From: Rotaria sp. Silwood1
Lineage: Eukaryota; Rotifera; Eurotatoria; Philodinida; Philodinidae
Length of the DNA: 64,000 nt
Direction: 5' to 3'
Assembly (NCBI GenBank): GCA_905250075.1
Contig: CAJNOP010000080.1
Coordinates: forward strand, 186,001-250,000
Shown here: one piece after another, positions 1-12,400 of the stretch
How positions within the stretch are numbered: the first letter of the stretch is position 1
Layout of the letters: every line of letters starts with the position of its first letter
Translations under genes and position numbers: made by a program
The notes under the pieces: generated by a model
The model's input: the letters and a program-made list of their open reading frames with translations, nothing else
Database searches by the model: none
What the model was told of the DNA's origin: nothing

Positions 1-20
1 NNNNNNNNNNNNNNNNNNNN
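1..20. other. Ns at window edge
   Basis: Twenty unknown bases open the window, so any gene crossing this edge is cut off here. Confidence 0.95.
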
Positions 21-329
21 ATTGATATCATCTATATCTGTGTATGAGCCATTCTCATTCAACTCCTTGCCATCGATGTTACTCACCTAAAAATAATTTG
101 AATAATAAATATTTCAATGAATTAAAAATAGAAATCTGCTCTATCTCATTCGGTTCAATCCTTCGATAATCAAGAAGTACGATTGTCCTAAAGCTATTAT
201 TATACAAAATAATAGTGCAAATACATAGTTTGAATATTTAAATTGTTGTTTATTTTTCTCCAACAAAAAAGTACACTTCAAAGAAAATTTTTTTTTTCCT
301 TCATTAAGGTTCTTCAATGTACTTGACAA
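21..329 (-). CDS. Possible fragment of a membrane-anchored protein
   Basis: A 62-codon minus-strand reading frame (329 to 141) has a lysine-rich N-terminus followed by one strongly hydrophobic stretch (around YVFALLFCIIIALG), which would suit a type II signal anchor. Downstream on the same strand, 92 to 21 reads openly (VSNIDGKELNENG...) after an acceptor-like TTATTTTTAG. I could not find a good donor that joins the two without losing the anchor; the GTGAGT at 92-87 could itself be a donor. The pieces may therefore belong to one cut gene, two exons of different genes, or be chance. The product is not recognised. Confidence 0.22.
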
Positions 330-790
330 TGCTTACAAAGTAACACCTATTGATATGTCTAATGAGTTTTACAGTCAATTTGTCAGTATCAACAAATTCA
401 TTTAATGAATACTTATGTAATATTACTCAGGTGACTTTCGAGGGCAGCTCTATTGTAAATATATAAATAAATAGAATCCAAGTTCGTTATTTTTTGTTTG
501 CTTACTATTATTTTGTCATGCGTAACAGAAGAAAAAAGCGTAATGATTACGCGCGTGCTCTCAATTGCGCAATTTTTGACAGGTATGATTATGTAATATG
601 TATGAGAATATCAAAATATATGCGTGATTAAAGACGTGATCATATATTCCACGTGATGCTTCCAAAAGACGATTTACGAAGATGATCAAAATGACGTTGT
701 TTTTTTTTGTATACTGACTCGTATAAATATCGAAACATATTTGATTAGATCAATAAACATTATCTGTTTCGATAAGAATATACAAAAATA
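330..790. other. Intergenic, upstream of ankyrin/SOCS gene
   Basis: No coding signal is seen. A TATA-like string (gtataaatat, 721-730) lies about 60 bp before the proposed start codon at 791 and could be a core promoter element. In such AT-rich DNA this is weak evidence. Confidence 0.35.
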
Positions 791-3700
791 ATGCTACTTG
801 ATACACATAAAATATCGCTAATTTATGATTTTTGGAAGTTGAATAATGAAGAAAATTATCTCCATGATGTCACTGAATTATCACGTAAATTGACAGAATC
901 TGATACAATTGATGGTAAGTTATATTATTACTTTTTCATATACATTTCTTAATATGCTTATAGCTGAATATATTCGTGATTGGGTCCCTGATCTTGTACG
1001 TCTTGTTGAATTATGGGAAAAACAATCGTTAAATGAATTGGATAAATTTTATGCAGACTTACTTACAGACAATTCTTTTAGTGACAAAGTTGATGCTCTA
1101 TTACGTTTTCTTTATGATATTCAATCTTATGAAATGGTTAAATATTTACTAGAAAAGAATGTTGAACATTATAAAAAGGATAAAATTGTGTCGTCAACAA
1201 TGAGTGCTTTTCATGAATCGTGTATATATGGTTTTAGTCAAGTATGTTTATTATTTATTCGAAATAAACAAGATGTCAATGAAACATTTTCATTAATATA
1301 TGAAAATTTTAAAACAAATAAAAAAGAAGTTGTTCGTAATTTAACTGCACTTCAACTTGTTTGTCTTTGGTCAAAATATTTTCCTAAACGACTTCCATCA
1401 TATGCACATACGGCTCGTTTATTATTAAATCATGGTGCACAAGTTAATATGACATCAACAGAATCAACAACACCACTTCATTGGGCATGTCGAGCAAAAC
1501 ATACAATACAAATAGCACAAGATCTAATTGAACATGGTGCATGTATTAGTGCACGTGATCAACTTAATATTCAACCAATTCATTATGCATGTTGGGCAAG
1601 AAATCAAAGCTTAATTGAACTTTTACTTTCAAAAGGTGCACAACTTACTGATGAAGATAATTTCGGTCGAACACCAATTCATTTTCTTTGTATGCCAACA
1701 TATGTTGAAACAATAAGCACGGAAGATCAAGAACAACAATATGATTTAATGAAATTTATATTAAATAAATATGAAAAAAATAGTCATCTTATTGATTTAA
1801 CAAAGGAAGATAGTCAAGGTCATACATTGATAGCATATGCATGTGTTAGTCAAAATCTTTCACTATTGGAACTTCTTCTTGAACATCATCCTGATTTATT
1901 AAATAAACCAACTAGTGATGAAAAAACACCATTAATGATTGCTATTAATGAAAGTTTTATAAATGGTATTGAATATTTACTTAAACAACCTGGCCTTGAA
2001 AGAAATGTTTGTGATAAAGCCGGTAATACAGCTATACATCATGCATGTATGTGTGTAAATACTTCAATGCGTGAAACTGTTCTTCGATTATTAATTGATG
2101 ATACAAATGGTACATTCGATCTTGAAAAACGAAATGAACAATTAATTGATCCATTCATGGTATGTACAGTAAATCAATCAATTGATTTGTGTCGTTTATT
2201 AATTGAAAAAAATGTTACATTAACAAAAAAAGATCTTTTTTCAAGACAACCTCTTCATGTTGCATGTCAAATGGGTAATTATGATTTAGTATCATTACTC
2301 ATACATTCTCCAAATGTAAATATAAATGCAATAGATGATAACAATCGAAACTGTTTATTTTATGCAATAAGTTGTGGTGATGAAAAAATTGTTGATTTAT
2401 TACTTGAAAATAATGTAACTATTAAAATTCGAGATCGTGTTGGTGATACACCATTACATTTAGCTGTACAACATAAAACAAATGCATTTAAATTAACAAG
2501 TAGCCTTTTAGAAAAACAAGATGGAAAGGCTTTAATTAATGAACCAGCAGCTGATGGAATGAAACCACTTTTATTAGCAGCAGAAGGTAAACAACCAGAA
2601 GTTGTTTATCTTTTAATTAAAAATGGTGCTGATGTTAAAGCTGTTGATAGTGAACACCAAACAGCATTACATTTAGCATGTAAAAGTGATTGTATGAAAA
2701 GTGTTTTTTATCTTATTGAATTCGGAAATTTAAATGTTAACGAACTCAATTGTTATCGACAAACACCAATATTTCATGCTTATGCTGTTAATGATTTTGA
2801 TCTTGTTCAATATCTTGTATCATGTGGTGCACGACTCGATCTTCGTGATAGTCAAAATTATTTACCAATTCATATGGGCTTAATATTATCTGAACATGAA
2901 GATTATAATTTGAATCTAATTGATCTATATAAAAATAAACATGTGAAATTACTTGATGATGAAAATAATGAATGTCACATGACACCCTTAATTTTAGCAT
3001 GTATGCAAGGTAAATTTAATGTTGTTAAACATTTAATATTAAATTACAAAGTAAATGTATTGGCAAAATGTTCAAATGGACATACACCATTACATTATGC
3101 CTGTTTACTAAAAAACCCAAAAGCATTAGACATAATTGAGTTTTTAATGGACCATGGATGTACATATGAAAAAGTTGATCAACCAAAAGGAACATTTTTA
3201 TTTACAATCATTCAACATGGTGATCGAAAAGCTGCTATGTTTTTTATCAATCATTGGCTTGTAAGTTAATGTTTATTTTTTTGAAATATGATCCAAAACA
3301 CTTTTAAAAAAGTCCTCTTTCCTCTGTTACATATCATGACAAATACTATAGTATAACTGCTACCTTCTCCTGGATTAGAAGAGGTAAAAGTTTACTGCGA
3401 GATTTATATAAAAGATAGTTGAATTTAAAATACTTAGGTCAAGGATTATGGCGTTCAGCTCTATTATTTCTCAAACAGAAGTAGATATGGATATGTTGGT
3501 CCTGAGAGGATCGAGACCAACACTTACTCATTGAAAATGATATCTTTTATGGTCATGTAAGACTTGCATCAAATGTCATATTCTCCTAACTTATATATTC
3601 TAAAATTTTATGTGAAAATTATTGAGTAACGATTATTTCAATATTTGCTTTTATGATTTTGATAGTAAAATTAATCCTTTCTTTTTTTTTTTTTATTAAC

Positions 3701-4852
3701 AACAAAGTTTTCGAAAATATAAACGTGCAGAATAAACAAACTATTAGTAATGAGTCTCCAAAAGAGAGAACATTAAAAGTAATGCAGATGTCCCTAGCGC
3801 ATGGACATAGCTAGAATATTGAGATTGCATTTTGCACTAGTACGTGTATTACTAAGTGTGAAACTAGAACCAAAAACTATTAGTTCCACCTATCATTAGT
3901 TAGAAGACTTCAGAAAAAGATAGAAATTTAAAAGCAGTGTTATAACGATTATGCCTGACGGCCGGCTCTGTAAGGTTAAGGCCGTTTCCAACCGAATGTA
4001 GCAGAATTCGATGATTCGACCCGGACATCATATTTCCTGTTTTCATCTTTCGCCCATTTTTTTGAAATATTTCAAGCAAAACCTACCGTATATTATTCAT
4101 ATGTGTAGCTTTGCTTTTTCCTTATTTCATATTGAATATGCAAGGATAATCATCTTTTATTTTTGCTATGCATCAATAGTACACGGAAATTTTACAAACT
4201 GAAATTTATGTTGATTTGTTTTTTTTTTTAGAAAAAAAATCCTAATATTAATGAAATACATTATTGTGCAACAATTCTTGATCTTCTTTTTGATCGTGCA
4301 AATATGCAACATCATGATATTGATACTGAACATCTTCGTGATTTATTAGAAAAGGGTGCTCATTTATTTTCATCAAGATTACCAACATTTCCATGTCCAT
4401 TAATAAATGATTGTCCAGCTTTTTATTTAATTTTACTTGAATACAATTGTGTATCAATTGTTGATAAGAGTAAATTTATTTTTCAAATTTTACATTCAGT
4501 TTCAACACATCCAGAAAATTACTTATTATTAAATGGAAAAGATACAGAATTTATTACTGTTTGTGACTATATATTGAAAATTGTTAAATTGGCACGTTAT
4601 AATTATGGTATAGAAAACTTTTATTCACTTGTTGATAAATATTGTTTACCTGAACTTAATGCTCAACAACCAAGTGAACAAGTCGAAGCACTTCGAAAAG
4701 AATTAGATTCTTTAAGATCAACTCCATTGAAATTATCTGAAATAGCACGGAAATTAATTCGTATTAAAACAAATATTCCAATGAAAAAGAAGTTCAAACA
4801 ATTGGGTTTAACTCGACATCTTGAAGAATTTCTTTCACAATCAACATTTTAA
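791..4852 (+). CDS. Ankyrin-repeat protein with C-terminal SOCS box
   Basis: Three exons (791-914, 964-3260, 4232-4852) give 1013 residues. The first 49-nt intron joins a short leader exon (MLLDTHKISL) to the main exon with GCT formed across the junction; the second intron is 971 nt. The protein carries roughly 15-17 ankyrin repeats between about residues 165 and 770, recognisable by TPLH.AC and LLL..GA cores (TPLHWACRA, TALHLACKS, TPLHYACLL). The last 42 residues (PLKLSEIARKLIRI ... LGLTRHLEEFL) match the SOCS-box pattern: a BC-box for Elongin B/C and a leucine-rich tail. Proteins of this ASB-like build present substrates to Cullin-5 ubiquitin ligases in the cytoplasm, with the ankyrins binding the target. 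Which ASB it corresponds to cannot be told; it is longer than typical ASBs (about 300-600 residues). An AATAAA lies at 4925-4930. Confidence 0.85.
3261..4231 (+). other. Long intron of the ankyrin/SOCS gene
   Basis: This 971-nt intron has GTAAGT at its start and a T-run then TTTAG at its end. It contains no supported exon. The only local structure noted is a hairpin at about 3502-3531 with a perfect 8-bp stem (TGTTGGTC / GACCAACA). Confidence 0.6.
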
Positions 4853-5029
4853 AAAACTAATATTAATCATGCTTGTATATGCTATATGAATGATTGATGT
4901 TATTTGTACTTTTTGTGAATATTCAATAAAATTGAAATAATTTTAACTTGTGTTTTTTTTTTTTATCAATATTCAATAATATTGAAATTATTTTTTTTTC
5001 ACATCTCGTTTGTGAACACTTAAGAGAAA

Positions 5030-6010
5030 CTACACAAGCCCATCGAGAAAGCCGATTTTATAATCAAAATTAAGATATACCATTTTCTTACATTGGTCAA
5101 TTCCTAACATTAAAACTAGAGTTATAAAAATTTTTGACTTTGATGATCTGATTCGATAGAGTTTAGGCATTGAAATATGAGGAACTCCGAGAAATACGAA
5201 AAAGAAAGGCTACCTTGTCGTTGTGCTGCTTTACTTACATCATTTTCTGTTCATTTTGTTTCAGTAACATGTCATTTGAAAGATTACATAAAATTGAACG
5301 AAAATGTCTAAAATAGATTTCTGATAAAGTCAGGTCTTGATATGAAAGAATTAGCTTTTGTAAAAAAAACCAATTGTACTTTTATTAAACTGACTTTTTC
5401 CGATTGTAACTCAGTTTTGAATATGACTATTAATGAAGTAAGTCGACGCACTTTCTGATGCTGAGTCAAAATATTATATCGATTTTGATCAAATCCTAAT
5501 TCATCGAAGTGAAATCTGCTAAAAAGCAGTCGAAAAGGCACAATTATATACCTTAGAAATAATGCACTCCTGCCTTGTCAGAGATTTTTTTTTCTTAAAA
5601 TCTTTAAAATGATTTCATACAGTACAAAATTCTCGAGATGTACTATATTAAAGTTGCGCTTTGATTAATGATTATATTCAAAACTAGTTTACTATCGAAA
5701 AAAGTCAGCTTAACTAAAGTGAAGTTTTTCAAAAAAGGTAATTCTTTTTTATCTCAAGATCCAACTTTGCAAAGATCTATCCAAGACATTTTTGTTCAGT
5801 TTTATGTAATCTTTCAAATGAGATGTTGCTAAAAAAAAAATGAACAAAAAAATGACGTAGATATAAGCAGATCAATACAAATAAATTATATCACAGAACT
5901 CTAAGAATTTATTCGTAACTCTAGTTGAATGGTAGGAATTGATTGATTTAAAAAAAAACAGTACTTCATAATTTCAACTATAAAATGACACTGTTGATCA
6001 ATGCTCGATC
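5030..6010. repeat. Large degenerate inverted repeat (foldback element)
   Basis: Two arms of about 400 bp face each other around a centre of roughly 170 bp. Left-arm strings such as CATTTGAAAGATTACATAAA (about 5271-5290) recur as reverse complement near 5800-5820. AACTAGAGTTA near 5112 and TTTTGAATATGA near 5417 are likewise mirrored near 5920 and 5675. The arms differ by substitutions and small indels, so the element is old. No transposase is seen. It fills the gap between the convergent ankyrin/SOCS and anoctamin genes and is probably a foldback-type or MITE relic. Confidence 0.7.
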
Positions 6011-6403
6011 GCTTGATGAAATCTCTTTTGACTTTTGTTTTTTTTCTTCAATTTGAGTACATCAACTTGAAAATAGTTTTTCTTATCGAAGAATATCATT
6101 GATCCCTAATGATAAATTTACGCTAGAGGAAACTAATTTTTTTCTTAATCAATAAACAAAAAGGAATTCATCTGACATAGAACTAAAGAGATGAAAGAAA
6201 TCACAAAAAATCAATACTTTATCGTAACAATAATTTAAACAACATCAACAAATCTGAACAAGTCACACTAATTTTATGCTGGGAATGTATAAAAAAACAT
6301 GATTGATTTCTCACAATGTATGAAAGAAAGCGGAATTATTTGTATTTATGTAGAAATGGAATAGACAAATGCAATTGAACAGAATGAAATATAGCTGATA
6401 TCA

Positions 6404-9400
6404 CTATTCTGGAGTAATACATGCATGAAAACTTGATTCATTTGGATTTGTCATAAGCGATGGAAGAGTACTTTGTCCACCGTATTCATTTTGTTCTTCA
6501 TCAAGTCGAACACGATTTTCATCTTTTTTAATAAGATTTGGATTTTGAGCATACAACTCAGCACCCCTATATCAATATAAATTATATTATTAAAACAATA
6601 AAACTATATCCCAAAAAAAAGAGTACACACCAATACATTTGTTGCACTAAATACCGACATCGTTCAAGTTGAGCACGAACATTACGTGGTACACGTGAAA
6701 TGAGGTTTCGAACAAGAAAAAGAATACTATACACAAAATGCTAAAAATAAAGTTCAATCATATGTTGAATCAAATATCTGACGAAAATAGTTAAAATCTT
6801 GGACAGCTGATTGTTGCCCGCGCAATCGTGTCTAAACGCGAATTGTTCCATGTAATATGAAGGGAGAAGATCAAGTTGTTGTCTCCACTGTTCTAAACAA
6901 TTTCTTTATGATTGTAAATGTAATTCGTCGTATCTTAAAATTATTGTCACATGACGATTCATTTGACTTAGTAGCGATTATCAATGAGGAAGATATCCGA
7001 CGCTGTTCTCAGTTTTCAAAGATATTCTAGTAGCAGTCGTTCCTTGTTTATCTCTTGAAATCAACTCATTGTCAATCGACTTTTTTTTCATAATTAGTCA
7101 TCCTCTGCACTATATCTATTCTTGTTTGTTTTTTTTTAAGGACGCTACTTCGTTTTTATTATTTTTTTTGCCTTTTCTCTTTTGTTTTTCTGTCTCTTTT
7201 TTTTTCTTTATTGTCTTTTTTGTTGGCGGTATCGTACATATCATCCTAACGGATGCACGTGTTGTTAGACAACTACCGCTTTCCAACCGTCTTGTCCAGA
7301 AGGTTTTAACATAGCAAATAGAATTTAAAAAAAAATGTAATCATGATTATGATATCGAAATAAATATTCAGCAAGAACAACTCTTTACTTCAAAAATAAT
7401 AACAAATGCCAATCGTGCCACCATTACATAATAAAACATATATGAACGTCCATAATTTCGTGTATGATCCTATATAAAAGCAAAACAACTAAACATGAGT
7501 TATTCATATATAATTCTTACAAGTCGATAATCTTTATAATAACAAGTAGAAAAATCAATTTGTGAACGTATTTCATTAGCTAATGTTGAATTACAATCAA
7601 AATATGATAAATGATATGATTGAGCAAATGGTATAAAAAATATTGATTGTTTAGATAAATCAATTAAACGTGATTCAATAAATTGACATTCAAGTAATGT
7701 ACGATTAATAATTGATGGAAAATCACTTGAATGAAATGGTGCTAATGTATGATTAAGAAAACCATTTAATGAATAATTTCCAATAGTCCAATAATAAACT
7801 TGTCGAGGTATATATTCAGATGTAATTGCAATTAAAAATGCATTTGATAAAACAGTTATTTTAGCCATTATAGTTAATATGGCATTCCATGTACCAATAC
7901 CCATAGCACGACGTGCAACAGGTCGACGAAATTCTTTAACAACTTTAAGTGCATCAATACGTATTTCAAATATATTATTTATAAAAGCAAATAATGGTGC
8001 TAATGGAAATGATAAACAAAAAAAAGTTATAAAACCAAATTGTAATATAATTTCTAAATATTCATAAAATAATGTTGTTAATTCGAATGGTTGTAATAAA
8101 AAATCTTCTTCATATGAACGTTTTAAATTAGTTATTGATATTTGTTCATCCATTTGTTTCATTTTAGCATTACGTAATTTTATTTGTCGTACTGTATGAC
8201 GAAATTTAATACGTTTACGACACATATTCCATAATTTAGAAAAATAAAATTCCCATATATTTGATATTAATTGTTTACCAATCATTATAATTATTAATTG
8301 AATTGATAATTCCCATACACAACCACTTACATCACATTCTTCAAGACGAAATGCTTTTGAATGTCGATCAAGATATGTTGGTTTATATATAATTAATGGT
8401 TTTATTAATGCTATATAAAATATACTTGCATAATAATTTACAAATTGAAATAAAAACATTTTTATTGTTAAACTTGCTTCATAAGTTTTATCAGTACGAT
8501 GTAATTCAACATTTGTTAACCATATAGCAAGAATTTCATAGAAATATTGTAAAATTAGAATAATAACTAAATTGATTAATGCTAAATAAGAAAATAAAAT
8601 TTTTTTCAAGAATAGTTCAGTTTTCTTAGATTTTTCTGATTTTTTGAATCGAGTTTTCTAAATTTTTACGACCAAAAAGACACCGTCTATACATGTCAAA
8701 AATAACATTACAGGTAATTTAATGCGGTCTATTCCATAGTGACATAAAAGCGCCAAAAAAATCTTTGCTCAAATTTACAATTGCAGATATCTTATAAGAA
8801 TCACAAAGATGTTTCAATTGAAATCCCTTTCAAATTATTGCTCTTAATTTTCAATATAGAAAAAAGAAAATTTTCTATAGGATATAAGTATGAGAAGTTA
8901 ATAAAGTTTATCATGCCATACTTATATGTAAAACTTTTTAGAGGAGTCAATGACCATGATTCTCTATCAACCAAGAAGCAGCCATAACACTGCACTTTAG
9001 AATTCTTTAAGAAAGGAAAAGATGCTGAACACTGATAAAAAGTTATACTTGAGAGTCTTCTAGAACACTTGAGAACATTTCAAGACTCTACTTAAAATCT
9101 AAATGATCATAATACTTTCTTGATTTTTGATGCAGATAAATGGTTGTATAATAGATCAACAAGCGATATTTCTATTTTTACCTGAGCATAGAATAGGACG
9201 TTGAAATCTATTCTATATTTCTTAAATATTTGTACACAACAAGTCAACCAGAAAAAGTAAAAATAATCAGAAATTAATGTAAATGAGAAAGCTCATTGCA
9301 ATATAATGAATATAATATAATGCACTAGTAAAGGAAAACAAAAGAAACTCTTCACTTTACACATTTTATATTAGTATAATGATCCTGCAAAAAAGATATG

Positions 9401-12400
9401 TAAGTTCCACATTTAACTCATTAAAGGCTTCATTAGTACACTTCTACATATCTGTCAAATCTAATAAGTTTCAATTGCTTTTGCTGATTTCAATTTAACT
9501 TCTATAAATAAACAAACTGAATTTTTCCTTAACAATATCGAAATTTAAATAAAGAAATAAATTATTTTTATAAGAATTTGATTGATTAAATTTCTTTTTC
9601 AATACCTCCAGTTATTGGAACAATAATTGGTTTCCATCGATAAATCCACATTTGTCGATCAATTGAATTAAATGCTGCTGAAACACTTAATCTAATCAAA
9701 ATTAATTATTCACAATCAAAATTAAAAACAAAAACAATATTGATTATTACCGATAAATAACAATACCAGCAACAACAGCTACAACTAGTAATACCATTAA
9801 TAATACAATTGAAAACGATGATCTAAATTAAAAAAAACAAATGATTTATTTGATATTAAATTGAAAAATTTCAATTGAAAAAATGTACATACGTATAATA
9901 AAGAATTCTTTTATAAGCTGGTACATATGGTTCAAGTTTGTCAGTTATTTGATTTAGAATTTTTTTTTCAACACGTCGTTCAAAATCTGGTCGTAATGTT
10001 TCAGTTTCTTCGGTAATATCCGTCTAATAAAGAAAAAACAAAACAATTGATTCTCATGAAATACAACCAATAATTTTTCTTTATTACCATATCCCATTCA
10101 TATTGAAGTCGAAATTCATGTCGTTGCCAAAGGAAATTAACACTTACAGCAAATATACTTATCATTATAGCAAAAGCTACAGAAGCTGAATTATCAAATA
10201 CATAAGACATCTAATGAGAAAATAATTAATTAATTTTTTAATTTGAGATCGTTTTTTTTTCATGTTTTTATACATACTTTTGCATTAAAACAAGTTTCAT
10301 TTATAAACCAATATGATTGTCGATCCTAAAGTCAAAAAACAAAAATTCAGTTTACTACAAAATTTTTTTCTTTACAAGTTTTGGACACATTAAATAACTA
10401 GAAGTTGAATTACATATATCAAGTGTTGGTCTATCATATTTAACTGACAGAAGACCCCATAAAAGAACAAATATCCCAAGAATTGACGGAATTATTAATA
10501 ACGAATTATACCATCCAAGCCAAGCAAAATAAAATGCTAAACGTTCACCATAATAATTTCTAATAGCATGAATTGGTTGAATACGAAATATGTTGCTAAA
10601 TTTTGCCCAACGATGATATAATTTCTTAAAAGAAAGATTTTCAATTTATCATAAATATATATCAAAGTCAAAAAAAATCAGACATAAGACCAGACGCCAT
10701 TCTATACAAGAAAAATCTTAGCTTTAGAAATCTTACATTTAATCATACTACACTCTAAAAAAATAGGTTTCATATCGAATCTTTTTAAGTTTGGCAAGAA
10801 CTACGAAATCTAGAATGGTTCTTTATCTGGATATGCTTTCGAAACTTTTGCTACAAAACTATTTAAGTTTGTATGAATCATTTAGGTTATATCACGAAAC
10901 CTATCCGGTTTCCTATTTTGTATACCGAATTTTTTCATTCTACAGATCTTAAAAAGATTTCGTAGCAAAAGTGTCAATAGTACATCTGAATGACAAACTA
11001 TTATAGATTTCGCAAATCTTGTCGAATTTTAAAAGGTTCAGTATTAAAGCAATACCATTTTAGCAAGTAGAAGATTCTTTACAGATTTTATCACAACATT
11101 AAGTTTTTTATAATCTTATTATACAACTTACGACAGAAGTTCTTCAATTAATTAATCGCATTTGAGTCACGACTAAAAATTGATTTTAAAATTTCGACTT
11201 AAAACTTTGGGTAGGGACAGACCTTAAAGAAAATAGAGTTTTTTGAAAGTTTCACATCTTGTTGCTGTTGCTATCTGAAGAAATAGCTATGATGATAGTG
11301 TTCATTTTACATTCTTCAGATAAACAGGCAGATTTTGTCTTTCGAGTTCAAGATAGAAGCAAACAAAAAGATCTGAAACTTTCATAATAAACTGCTCTTC
11401 TTAAGGTGTTTCTATGCAAAACTTTAAGACAAAAATTTGAAAATTATTTTTCTAGTGCTCCTGCATTCATTTGAAAATACTATAAAAGTGTAGGACCTTC
11501 GCAGTAATAAGCTACGAGAGTGAACTCTTTTCAAGGTATTCATAGTTCATTTCAATCTACATTATTCAAAAAGTTTTGATTCAAATATGATTTATCAGTT
11601 TGAGAACTTCCTCGTAAGCATAAAATTTCTGAAACTATCATGTTTATCTTATCCAACAAGATTTTAACGTCTGATTGTTGAATTCAGATATAAATTTACC
11701 ATTCGATCATTCCATGCTTCAGGTTCACCAGCATCTTGTTTACAAATAAGTTGATCATGTAATGGATATGCTGCTTCATATACACCTTCTTCAAGTAATA
11801 CTTCAATACCTATGAAGAGAAAATTTCTTATAAACATTATCCGAATATTCATCCAATGGCATGCAACGGAAAAAACTAAACAGAAAACAATTTAATCAAA
11901 TCAAATGATATCTATAAGCAGATGCTAAGCAAGTGATAAATACTAATGAAAGAACGTGAACAATCTATCAACCACAAATACTACTTGTTTCTTTTTAATT
12001 ACCTGTATCTTTCGTTCCTAAAACTTTAATTAGACAATTTACTAATTTGAAAAAAAACAAAAGAAGTTTAATTAAATAAAATCATACCTGATTGTCTTGT
12101 ACTTGATGTAAAAACTTCTTCAATTTTTAATGTTTGATTTTCGCTTGCATGTAGTTGTCGATTTTTTGTAATGATATTATGATTTATTATTCTTGAATCT
12201 GTTTCTGATGCTTCACTTCTTCTGTCATTCAAGGCTGAAAAAGAAAAAGAAATTAAACTTTTTTTTTACTTCTATATTCCACTTGAAAAAAAAATCAAAC
12301 GAGCTTAATTAAAAGGCAAGTGTTAAAACTACATATCACACAATGCTTACGGTCATCAAAAAATAAAACAAGCCGGTTGCCTAGACAAATTAGTCGAAAT

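Noticed and set aside
7069-7314. Hydrophobic 81-codon plus-strand frame, apparent membrane protein
   Set aside because: It reads a T-rich anoctamin intron (poly-Phe) and has no splice context or homology.
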